39,872 bases of DNA, from NCBI GenBank assembly GCA_021795215.1, contig JAJYPS010000012.1, positions 1-39,872 of the forward strand, written 5' to 3'. Made by a program: the position numbers and the translations under genes. Origin of the DNA: Actinomycetes bacterium (GTDB lineage: Bacteria; Actinomycetota; Acidimicrobiia; Acidimicrobiales; JAKAOS01). How positions within the stretch are numbered: position 1 is the stretch's first letter; every line of letters begins with the position of its first letter. Of the stretch, positions 23,755 through 31,026 are shown in pieces. The notes under the pieces are model-generated. The model searched no databases and was not told the origin of the DNA. It worked only from the letters and a program-made list of their open reading frames with translations.

Positions 23755-23785
23755 CCCGACCGAGGGCAATCGACCCTCGGTCGGG
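23755..23785. terminator. Perfect 12-bp hairpin between MFS and GntR genes
   Basis: CCCGACCGAGGG (23755-23766) pairs with CCCTCGGTCGGG (23774-23785) around a seven-base loop. It is the strongest hairpin in the window that lies between genes. It follows the MFS stop on the minus strand and precedes the GntR start. No U-run follows, as is common in high-GC bacteria. It may end MFS transcription or attenuate GntR. Confidence 0.65.
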
Positions 23786-23843
23786 TGAGAAGTACTCCGC
23801 GCAAGCTTCTGCCTGCTCCGCCAAGCAGGAGCAGGCCCGCGGA

Positions 23844-25412
23844 TCAGGCGGAGGCTCCGGCCGTCTCGGTAGCGCCGGGGCTTGAACTTGCTGCATCCGA
23901 TCCGGACACGACAGCCAGGACACCGTCGGGCTGCTCCCCTCGCAGCTTCGCCAGCAAGTCGGCGCCTTCGCCCTCGATGTCGACCCCGACAGGCTCCCAC
24001 TTGATGGCGAGGGTCGCTACCAGGATCACCAACGGAGCGGACATGAGAAGGAGGAACGTGATGGTGAAGCCGAAAGCACTCATTGCGATCGGGAAGGCGA
24101 GGAAACCAACGATGCTGCCGACCCTCAGCATGCCCTGCGTCCAGCCAACCCCCGACGCCCGTATAGCAGTCGGGAACGACAGCGTGCCATAGGCCATACC
24201 TTGAGGGCCGGGGCCGATCGTGTGGCCCAGCATGAATGCTCCCACGGTCGCTGCTTCGAGCGCCAACACACCGAGCGCGTGACCGACGGCAATGCCGCCC
24301 AGAGCGACGATTGCCAACCCTGCTCCAGCGAGCGTCAACGGCCTGATGCCGGTACGGTCACACACCATGGCCTGGAAAGCAGCGCCGAGGAGCCCGACAG
24401 CAGTGAACAACCCTCCGCCGAGAATTGCCATCAACATGGTGCGGCCGAACAGAAGCTGGGCTATCACGGGAAGGTAGAAGATGACGGCGTAGTATTCGAT
24501 GCTCTGAGCACAGCCAATTATCGCGGCAAGTATCGAACGCCTTCTATATGGCTTGGCGAACAAAATCCGGTAAGTATCCATCAAGCTCAACGGGGGCAAG
24601 GGGTTGCTAGGTCCGGGAATAACCTCCACGTCCAAACCCCTCGTCCTACGCAGCACGTCAGCCGCAGCTTCCAGGTTGCCTTTGCGAGCCGCCCAGAGTG
24701 GGCTCTCCAACATGTACTTGTACCTCAACACCAAGATCGCTGCGGCAGGCACCGCTCCGAACCCGACGGCGATCCGCCAGAGGTTCACGCCTGCGCCGAG
24801 AGAGTACGCGAGATAGCTGGTAGCGAATCCGACAAGGGCAGCCGAGTACCAGTTGATGTAGCTCAGGTTGACGAAGCGACCCCTCCGGGAACGCTGGGAG
24901 AACTCGGCCACGAAGCTCAGCGCCACGGGGAAGTCCAGGCCGACACCGAGACCCATCATCAGCCGAAAGCCGATCAGCGCCCACAGGTCCGGCGCAAGCG
25001 CGGCGCCTAGGGCGGAGAACACGAAGAAGTAGAGGTCGAGCAGGAACATTGGGAGACGACCCAGCTTGTCTACCAGATAGCCCCCGAACACTGCACCAAA
25101 AAGGGCGCTGACGGCCATTGTTGCCGAAAGCATCCCGACCTCCGCCGCTCCAAGATGAAACTGCTTGCGTAGCTGAATGACTCCGATGCCGAGGCTCGTA
25201 AAGTCGTACGCATCCACGAACACGCCGCCGAGTGCAATAATCACGACGACGAGCATCGACCGCCTCGCTCTCTTTGCCACCAACGGATCGGAGAGATCTA
25301 CAGCCGATTCTACGGCGCGGGCTACGTCCGCCACCGTACGTAGTATCACACGTTGTGACCCTGTTATCGTAGCCTGATTTGGTGGTGACTTCTTGGAACC
25401 GCCTATCGACAT
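23844..25412 (-). CDS. MFS transporter (sugar/organic-acid porter type)
   Basis: A 522-residue MFS protein with 12 helices. Helix 1 carries VDAYDFTSLGIG (D-x-Y-D near the start, as in aromatic-acid and phosphate/H+ symporters). Loop 2-3 has GGYLVDKLGRLPM (motif A-like). A long central loop contains YKYMLESPLWAARKGN, similar to the PESPRWL motif of the sugar porter type. The C-terminal 50 residues are hydrophilic. The ATG at 25412 has GAGAGGAAG close upstream. I infer that it imports the substrate of the neighbouring AprA-like system, a small acid or related compound. Confidence 0.87.
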   Translation of the reverse strand: MSIGGSKKSPPNQATITGSQRVILRTVADVARAVESAVDLSDPLVAKRARRSMLVVVIIALGGVFVDAYDFTSLGIGVIQLRKQFHLGAAEVGMLSATMAVSALFGAVFGGYLVDKLGRLPMFLLDLYFFVFSALGAALAPDLWALIGFRLMMGLGVGLDFPVALSFVAEFSQRSRRGRFVNLSYINWYSAALVGFATSYLAYSLGAGVNLWRIAVGFGAVPAAAILVLRYKYMLESPLWAARKGNLEAAADVLRRTRGLDVEVIPGPSNPLPPLSLMDTYRILFAKPYRRRSILAAIIGCAQSIEYYAVIFYLPVIAQLLFGRTMLMAILGGGLFTAVGLLGAAFQAMVCDRTGIRPLTLAGAGLAIVALGGIAVGHALGVLALEAATVGAFMLGHTIGPGPQGMAYGTLSFPTAIRASGVGWTQGMLRVGSIVGFLAFPIAMSAFGFTITFLLLMSAPLVILVATLAIKWEPVGVDIEGEGADLLAKLRGEQPDGVLAVVSGSDAASSSPGATETAGASA

Positions 25413-25815
25413 ATCTTCCTCTCGTTGCCTTAGGCCAGGCACACACCTGGATATTGTCGAACTACTTCATGCGACAGAACTATCAGAGGAATATTTCCGA
25501 TAGCAGTAAGAAGCGTTAAGGGGGAGTTACGCCACCTCGCTAGGCTGTCTTTACGCTCCGGTGCTGGAACGACAACTCGGAACCGTCCCGTTCCCGCCTT
25601 CCTCCCACTGATCCGTTCCTGGCTCGACTTCTGGCTCCCTGCTCAGCGCTTCCGAGGCCCAATCGGGGTCAGGCTTGTCCTCGATCGATTCGGCGCGGGT
25701 CGGTTGCCAGCAGTCGCCCGTCCGGTGCCTCCGCGCGAGCAGCGCACACCGGAAGCCGCACACCGGAGGCCCAACTGCTGGCCCGGCCCGGCTCGGCCCG
25801 GCTCGAAGGTGAGCT
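25413..25815. other. Gap: MFS promoter region and possible gene remnant
   Basis: The first 110 bases upstream of the MFS gene are AT-richer. They hold a CCAGG-N6-CCTGG hairpin (25435-25450) and a CTATC-N14-GATAG inverted repeat (25480-25503) enclosing GGAATATTTCC. From about 25551 a minus-strand frame reads like a natural hydrophilic C-terminus (RAESIEDKPDPDW, EVEPGTDQWEEGG) but has no credible start; upstream it runs through the 85-bp repeat. I treat it as a possible fragment, not a gene. Confidence 0.4.
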
Positions 25816-25900
25816 CGGCCGCTGGCAGCTCGCCACACGGCTCTCGGGCGCCCGCCGGGCGGGGCGTGGAGTCGTGGCACGGTTCGGTTAACGCAGGTGA
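25816..25900. repeat. 85-bp direct repeat, right copy
   Basis: Exact copy of 19501-19585, same orientation; the flanking bases differ on both sides. Together they could be remains of recombination or integration, or two members of a dispersed repeat family. Bases 25901-26046 to its right hold no gene that I can support. Confidence 0.95.
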
Positions 25901-26067
25901 AAAATTTCACAAAGTTGGCTCGAAACGGCAGCGGACGGTCCGACGACCCGCCACACTGGTGATGGAGGGACGCAACGGCCGCAGTCCGGTCGCTGCGACA
26001 GGCGGCCCACGACCGGCCGCAAAAGTGGAGAAATACTGGCGGGGGGATGACAGAAGGAAGGCCATCC

Positions 26068-26385
26068 ATGAACCAGCTGAGCGTGCACGACCTTGCAGCA
26101 ATGCGAGACGAAGGACAAGACTTTTACCTGCTCGACGTGCGTGAACCGCACGAGGTGGCAGAGGCTTCGATCCCCGGGTCCCACAACATCCCACTGGGCG
26201 AGCTGGACAGCCGGAAGGGCGAAGTGCCGACGGACGTACCCGTAGTGGCTATGTGCCGCAGCGGTGGCCGGTCTGCTCGCGCCGTGGCGCTACTGGAGCA
26301 GGCAGGCTGGCGGGTGTCGAACCTCGACGGCGGAATGCTCGCCTGGCAGGACGCCTACAGGGAATCGAACACCGCGAGCCGCTGA
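26068..26385 (+). CDS. Rhodanese-like sulfurtransferase, single domain
   Basis: A 105-residue single-domain rhodanese of GlpE/PspE size. It has LLDVREPHEV early, HNIPLGEL (the conserved I-P-L-G strand turn) and the active loop Cys63-Arg-Ser-Gly-Gly-Arg-Ser, then LDGGMLAW near the end. The six-residue loop with Cys supports persulfide transfer. The ATG at 26068 has GAAGGAAGG six bases upstream; the earlier ATG at 26047 lacks one. It is a single-gene unit just right of the repeat. The sulfur donor and acceptor are unknown. Confidence 0.9.
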   Translation: MNQLSVHDLAAMRDEGQDFYLLDVREPHEVAEASIPGSHNIPLGELDSRKGEVPTDVPVVAMCRSGGRSARAVALLEQAGWRVSNLDGGMLAWQDAYRESNTASR

Positions 26386-26404
26386 TTCTGCCGCCGGTCT
26401 ATTT

Positions 26405-26426
26405 CGCTCCGTGGACCACTGGAGCG
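26405..26426. terminator. Hairpin downstream of the rhodanese gene
   Basis: CGCTCC-GTG pairs with CAC-T-GGAGCG about 20 bases after the stop. A second stem, CTCCGG-ACGC-CCGGAG, lies at 26447-26462. Neither has a U-run. They may serve as a tandem terminator between convergent genes. Confidence 0.4.
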
Positions 26427-26479
26427 GACCAGAGCACCCGATCCCCCTCCGGACGCCCGGAGCGACTCCGTGTCGTCAA

Positions 26480-26511
26480 AGATCTGCGGTAGATCTACGG
26501 TAGATCTGCGG
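26480..26511. repeat. 11-bp tandem repeat, three copies
   Basis: AGATCT(G/A)CGGT repeats at 26480, 26491 and 26502 in the rhodanese-DedA gap. Each copy contains a BglII-type AGATCT palindrome. It could be a binding-site array or simple slippage. Confidence 0.8.
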
Positions 26512-26600
26512 CTGCACGGGCGCTCCGGGCTGCCGGTGGCCCATGCTCCAATCGGCAGCAGGCGAGTTCCGCGCTGTCCGCCACGCCTCCGGCGAACGGG

Positions 26601-27236
26601 TCAGTTTGCCGAGGCGCGGCGTCGGGCAAACAGGTGACGGAGCACCAGGGCGGCCGCTATCAGCACGGCCACGACGATCGCATACAGCTCGTAGTGCACG
26701 ACCTGGTGGTAAATGGCGTCGATGTGATTGCCGGCCGTGTAGCCGACCGTCGTCCACAACCCGACCCACAGGACTGCGCCGAGTGCGTTGAACGCCAGGA
26801 ACTTCAGCCACGGCATGTCGGACAGACCGGCGATGATGCCGTTGGCCTGCCGCAGCCCCTCGATGAACCGGGCCACCGTCACGACCTTGCCTCCGTGGCG
26901 CTCGAAGAAGCCCTGCGCCTTGTCCAACCGCTCGGCGGTGAGGAACACGTACTTCCCCCAGCGAAGGGCGAACGCCCGACCGCCGAAGTGGCCGATCGCG
27001 AATCCTATGTTGTCGCCGACGATGGCAGCCAGGATGCCGATAAGGACGACGGCGACGATGCTCAGCCTCTGAGCACCGGCATAGACCGCCGCAGCGATCA
27101 GGATCGTCTCGCCGGGCACCGGCACGCCGAAGTCCTCGAGTGCCACGAAGCCGCCCACCGCCAGGTAAGCGTGCCAACCCTTGAGGTACGGGGCCAGAGT
27201 ATGGAGAAACCCGGGCAGCTGGGGGTTCGGCGCCAA
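26601..27236 (-). CDS. DedA-family membrane protein
   Basis: A 211-residue DedA (SNARE-associated/VTT) protein. FVALEDFGVPVPGETILIAAAVYAG is the N-terminal re-entrant motif with the conserved E-x3-P-x-P-G-E pattern. GDNIGFAIGHFGGR and VTVARFIEGLRQANGIIAGLSDMPWLKF contain the functional Arg and Gly residues. Helices at the C-terminus complete the fold. DedA proteins act as lipid (undecaprenyl phosphate or phospholipid) flippases and support membrane potential. TTG start with AGGAGG five bases upstream, an ideal site that decides this start. Confidence 0.9.
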   Translation of the reverse strand: MAPNPQLPGFLHTLAPYLKGWHAYLAVGGFVALEDFGVPVPGETILIAAAVYAGAQRLSIVAVVLIGILAAIVGDNIGFAIGHFGGRAFALRWGKYVFLTAERLDKAQGFFERHGGKVVTVARFIEGLRQANGIIAGLSDMPWLKFLAFNALGAVLWVGLWTTVGYTAGNHIDAIYHQVVHYELYAIVVAVLIAAALVLRHLFARRRASAN

Positions 27237-27406
27237 CTATGCCTCCTCGGTTCGGCCGACGGGCCAGCCAGAGTTGGCCGTCCGGCGAGAGTTGTTCGAC
27301 ACGGGGAAGTCGTGCTGCCGCCGCAAGTTGCGCGACCGGCAAGAGCCGACCAGCGGGGCGACGCTGAGCCATCGGCAGAAGCTGGACGAGGACGCCCAAG
27401 TGGTGC

Positions 27407-27934
27407 TCAATCTCGCTCGCCGGCCTCGAACACCTGCTCGGCGAACCGGTCCAGCAGCTCTCCGCACTCCTTCAGACGCTGCCCGGCTCGCATGGCCGAG
27501 GGGGAGCCGAACAGGTCCTTCGCTTCGATCTCGCGATGCCAACGCCTCAGGCGCTCCACGTTGTGCTCCTCCTCGTCGAGCTCGGCATGGGTGAACTTCT
27601 TCTTGTCGATCTCGGACTGGAGCTCTGCCTCGCATTTGTCGCATTCGGCGCAGAACTCGCTCCACTCATCCTCCCTATCCGCGCCGAACAGCTGCTGAAG
27701 CGTGGTGTCTGCGTTCTCCGACGGGACCACGTCGAGCACCAAGGGTCGGCCTCCACCCCGTTCCACCAACTCCAATGCCCGCTGAAGGCCCTCGTCGAAC
27801 ACCTTGCCTTGTGGTATGGCCCAAGTGCCCTGCTGCAGGGAGACGGCTCCGATCCGTCTCAGCTCCCGCCATACCCCCACTCGGTGACGGGACTGGTCGG
27901 CTGCCATCCGGTAGGTGAAGACTCGCCAGTTCAA
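27407..27934 (-). CDS. Stand-alone ChrB N-terminal domain protein
   Basis: A 175-residue protein matching the N-terminal domain of ChrB, the chromate-resistance regulator: WRVFTYRMAADQSRHRVGVWRELRRIGAVSLQQGTWAIP at the start, a charged FCAECDKCEAELQSEIDKKKFTHAELDEEE helix pair and a LKECGELLDRFAEQVF end. ChrB's catalytic-like C-terminal domain is absent, and no chrA transporter lies nearby, so a chromate role is not implied. TTG start, fixed by the domain boundary. TAACCT lies seven bases upstream on this strand, which suggests a leaderless transcript. Confidence 0.75.
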   Translation of the reverse strand: MNWRVFTYRMAADQSRHRVGVWRELRRIGAVSLQQGTWAIPQGKVFDEGLQRALELVERGGGRPLVLDVVPSENADTTLQQLFGADREDEWSEFCAECDKCEAELQSEIDKKKFTHAELDEEEHNVERLRRWHREIEAKDLFGSPSAMRAGQRLKECGELLDRFAEQVFEAGERD

Positions 27935-27992
27935 GTAACGCAGGTTACACGGCGTAGGGCGGACGAGCCGCCGGCGACCGTAATGACGCCGG

Positions 27993-28190
27993 TCAGGCGT
28001 GATGGCTGAGCCACATGATGCCCTGCACCAACCTGTAGCTCAGGTACACTGTCGTCAGGGCGACCATCACCCTGAAACGCCACGGCGACTTGCGCTTGGT
28101 CACTATGACGCTGCCGCACCCCGGACACTCCCCCGCCTCCGAGACGACGTCCGACTCCCGGAACTGACTGCACCGCTCGCACCAGGGCAC
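27993..28190 (-). CDS. Small zinc-ribbon membrane protein
   Basis: A 65-residue protein: a zinc ribbon with Cys4-x2-Cys7 and Cys22-x2-Cys25, a basic linker (KRKSPWRFR) and one hydrophobic helix (VMVALTTVYLSYRLVQGIMWL). GTG start with GTAGGGGGA directly upstream, which includes the TAG of the phosphatase gene, so the two are coupled. It is only visible as the end of a longer frame that is a shadow of the phosphatase gene. Function unknown; its place suggests a partner of the phosphatase or Der. Confidence 0.7.
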   Translation of the reverse strand: MPWCERCSQFRESDVVSEAGECPGCGSVIVTKRKSPWRFRVMVALTTVYLSYRLVQGIMWLSHHA

Positions 28191-28195
28191 TCCCC

Positions 28196-29356
28196 CTACC
28201 TCCTGCGCACCGCCACGATGGCCACGTCGTCCATCAACGGACCCGAAGCGAAGTCCTGGGCAGCGGCCAGCAACGACTTGCAGAGTGCCGTCGCCTCTTG
28301 GACGGGGTCTCGGCGCAGCATCGACGCGATCCTCTCCTCGCCGAACATGGCGCCCCCCGAGCGGGCTTCGGTCAGTCCGTCGGTGTAGAGCAGCAGAAGG
28401 TCGCCGGGGTCCAGTGGGACCTCCCGCGACAGATAGCCGGCCTTCGGGTCCAGTGCCAACAAGGGTCCGGTCGAGCGGAGCGGCAGGACCTCCCCGTCGT
28501 GCCACAACCAAGCAGGCGGGTGCCCCGCCGAAGCGAACCTCAGCGTGCCCGCCGCCATGTCGAACACGACCAGGCATAGCGACACGAACTCCTCCGGTCG
28601 GCCCTGCGTGTAGAGGATGGCATTCAGCTCCTCCAGAGCCTGAGCAGGATCCCGGTACTGCCGCAACAGCACCCTCAACAGGTACTTTACCTGGAAGGCG
28701 GTTATGGACGCCTCGATGCCGTGACCGGTGACGTCCCCGATCACCGTCGCCAGCCGGGTGGGGGCGGTGAGCGACACGTCGTAGAAGTCTCCCGCCATCG
28801 CCCCCGCGCCCGGCTGGTAGACCTGCCCGATCTCGAAGCCCTGGATGTCGGGCAACTGAGGCGGTGCCAGCCGGGCGGCCCACGCCATCGGAGCCAGCTC
28901 CTTCTGAGCCAGCACCTCCTCGGCCCGCCTCTCCAGCTGGGACCGCTGCTCCGCCAACCGGGCGGTGTCCGAGAAGCGATTGCCGAAGCGGACGGTGAAC
29001 ACCGCAGGCACGAGCACCAGGAACAGCGGGAGGCCCAGCACGGTGCGACCCAGTACGGCCGTGGCGGCCGCCGAGAAGGCAAGGATGCCGTACAGCACGG
29101 CAGTGTGGAAGTCCTTGCGCCAGCTGGAGCGCGCCAGCTCCAGGGAGTCCTCGCTGGCCCTGCCGTTCAGCACCTCCCCCTGGAGGCGGCTGACCACCCT
29201 CCTCAGCCGCTTGGTCGAACGGAACCACACCCCGCCGGCAGCGAGGCAACCGGCGGCAACGAGCACGAGTGCGAGCCGGTCAGCCGACATGAAGCTGGTT
29301 TCGGCCACCCCTCCCCCGCCTATGCGGAGAAGGCCGAGCACCGTGGTGGAGGTCAA
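28196..29356 (-). CDS. PP2C/SpoIIE-type serine phosphatase, membrane-anchored
   Basis: A 386-residue protein. One helix near residue 30 (LALVLVAAGCLAAGGVWF) and two more near 85-125 (YGILAFSAAATAVLG; LPLFLVLVPAVFTV) precede a coiled coil (LAEQRSQLERRAEEVLAQKE). A SpoIIE/RsbU phosphatase domain follows: AGAMAGDFYDV with metal-binding Asp, VIGDVTGHGIEASI, ASAGHPPAWLW, LLLYTDGLTEAR and PLMDDVAIVAVRR. Such enzymes dephosphorylate anti-anti-sigma factors (STAS). The TTG overlaps the Der stop as TTGA. GTG at 29308 or ATG at 29290 are possible starts. No STAS gene is adjacent. Confidence 0.85.
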   Translation of the reverse strand: MTSTTVLGLLRIGGGGVAETSFMSADRLALVLVAAGCLAAGGVWFRSTKRLRRVVSRLQGEVLNGRASEDSLELARSSWRKDFHTAVLYGILAFSAAATAVLGRTVLGLPLFLVLVPAVFTVRFGNRFSDTARLAEQRSQLERRAEEVLAQKELAPMAWAARLAPPQLPDIQGFEIGQVYQPGAGAMAGDFYDVSLTAPTRLATVIGDVTGHGIEASITAFQVKYLLRVLLRQYRDPAQALEELNAILYTQGRPEEFVSLCLVVFDMAAGTLRFASAGHPPAWLWHDGEVLPLRSTGPLLALDPKAGYLSREVPLDPGDLLLLYTDGLTEARSGGAMFGEERIASMLRRDPVQEATALCKSLLAAAQDFASGPLMDDVAIVAVRRR

Positions 29357-31026
29357 CTGGCTTTCCGCCGAGGCCGGCGGGATCGCCCTACAGGCGGTGG
29401 TCGCCCCGGCTCGCCGTCACGACGGCGCACCCGCAACTCCAGCGGCGTGGGACCCAGCGCGAAGTGCTCCCTGATGGAGCGCTCCAGATAGCGAAGCCAG
29501 GGCGCGGACAGCTCCCTCGTGGCGAACAGCGTGATGGTCGGGGGCTCGATCGCCCCTTGGGTGGCGTATAGGACCTTCGAACCGGGGGCGGGGTGAGCCC
29601 TCTGTGCCGCCTGGACGACCGTGTTCAATTCGCCGGTGGGGATCCTGCGCCCGTACGCGGATATCGAGTTGCGGATGGCGGGAAGCAGCTTCGCCACGTT
29701 GCGGCCACTCAACGCCGACAGAGCCACCGTCGACGCGTAGGACAGGAAGCCCAGCCGGTCCGATACCTGCTCCCGTACACGCGCCCGCCCCTCGGTGTCG
29801 ACCAGGTCCCACTTGTTGAGCACGATCACGACCGGGCTGCCGCCTGCGTCGATTCTCTCGGCAAGCCTCTGGTCCTGGTGAGTGACGCCTTCGACGGCGT
29901 CTATCACCAAAAGCGCCACGTCCGACCGGTCTATAGCCTGCAGGGCCCTCACCAGGGAGTAGTACTCCCCCGGTCCGGCTGTCCTGGCTCGTCTGCGCAT
30001 CCCGGCAGTGTCCACGAAGCGAATAGGGCCGTCGGGCAGCATCACCACCGTGTCGATCGAGTCGGTCGTCGTGCCCGGCATGTCATGGGTGACCGAACGC
30101 TCCTCGCCGGCCAGCCGGTTCAGCAAGGTCGACTTCCCGACGTTCGGACGCCCCACCAGCGCCACTGCTGGAATCTTCCTCTGTCCGCCCTCCTCCCCCA
30201 AGTCCCCGTCCACGCCCGGATGCTCTATGCCGACATCCTCTGTGCGTCCCGTGCTTTCCGGGCCTTCTCGGTCGTCTACGCGTTCTGGGCCTTCTGGGCC
30301 TTCTGCACCTTCTGGGCCTACTCGGTCGTCTGCGCTTTCAGAGTCGACACGGCCGGCCACGCTCACAGAGCTGCCGTCTTCGGTCCGGATCGACCCTCCA
30401 AGGAGACCGTCGGTCCCGATTCGCGTCTGGGAGCCAGCACCTCCCTCGGCACCGGGGCGTGCCACCTCCGGTTCGATCTCCTGTTCGGGGTGAGGCAACC
30501 TGCGCACCACTTCGTCCAGGAGATCGCCCGACCCCCGGCCGTGCAGTGCCGACACCATGTGGGGATCGCCCAAGCCGAGCGAGGCGAACTCCCATGCGTC
30601 CGACTCACGGCCGGCCGAGTCGACCTTGTTCACCACGACCATCACGTCGGTCCCGCTGCGGCGCAACAAGCCCGCAACCGCCTCGTCCTCCGTCGTGATC
30701 CCCACGGTGACGTCGACCACGAGCAGGATCAGGTCTGCCTGGGGCAGTACCTTCTCCGACTGCGCGCTGACCTGCCGCTCCAGGGTGCCACCACCTGGCA
30801 GCCATCCCCCGGTGTCGATCACCCGCATGTCCGTGCCGCACCACGACGCCTCGAGCTCGTTGCGGTCTCTCGTCACTCCGGGGGTCTGCTCGACGATCGC
30901 CACTCGCCGGCCCACGATCCGGTTGACCAGAGACGACTTGCCCACGTTCGGCCTGCCCATGACGGCCACGACGGGCAGACGCGTTCCCCTCCGATCCGCG
31001 GCCACCTGGCTTCGAGGAAGGCTCAC
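29353..31026 (-). CDS. der: Ribosome biogenesis GTPase Der with expanded linker
   Basis: A 557-residue tandem-GTPase protein (usual length about 440-500). GTPase 1 has GRPNVGKS at 24-31, DTGG at 71-74 and NKVD at 133-136. GTPase 2 has GRPNVGKS at 292-299, the DTAG box and NKWD. A KH-like domain ends the protein (LNTVVQAAQRAHPAPG; ITLFATRELSAPWLRYLERSIREHF). The linker between GTPases, about residues 180-284, is an unusually long, acidic, Gly/Glu/Pro-rich insert with GPEG-type repeats. The GTG overlaps the stop of the DUF512 gene as GTGA. Der acts in 50S subunit assembly. Confidence 0.95.
   Translation of the reverse strand: MSLPRSQVAADRRGTRLPVVAVMGRPNVGKSSLVNRIVGRRVAIVEQTPGVTRDRNELEASWCGTDMRVIDTGGWLPGGGTLERQVSAQSEKVLPQADLILLVVDVTVGITTEDEAVAGLLRRSGTDVMVVVNKVDSAGRESDAWEFASLGLGDPHMVSALHGRGSGDLLDEVVRRLPHPEQEIEPEVARPGAEGGAGSQTRIGTDGLLGGSIRTEDGSSVSVAGRVDSESADDRVGPEGAEGPEGPERVDDREGPESTGRTEDVGIEHPGVDGDLGEEGGQRKIPAVALVGRPNVGKSTLLNRLAGEERSVTHDMPGTTTDSIDTVVMLPDGPIRFVDTAGMRRRARTAGPGEYYSLVRALQAIDRSDVALLVIDAVEGVTHQDQRLAERIDAGGSPVVIVLNKWDLVDTEGRARVREQVSDRLGFLSYASTVALSALSGRNVAKLLPAIRNSISAYGRRIPTGELNTVVQAAQRAHPAPGSKVLYATQGAIEPPTITLFATRELSAPWLRYLERSIREHFALGPTPLELRVRRRDGEPGRPPPVGRSRRPRRKAS
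30250..30345. repeat. der: 9-bp-period repeat encoding the Der linker
   Basis: TTCTGGGCC-like 9-base words recur and give EGPEGPE-type peptide on the minus strand. The period keeps the reading frame, so length changes in the linker would be tolerated. Confidence 0.7.

Noticed and set aside
25551-26069. A 172-residue minus-strand gene across the right 85-bp repeat
   Set aside because: The C-terminal part looks protein-like but the rest crosses the repeat, lacks a domain and has no ribosome-binding site; kept only as a possible remnant.
28721-29491. A plus-strand 256-residue frame opposite the phosphatase gene
   Set aside because: His/Gln/Arg-rich antisense artefact.
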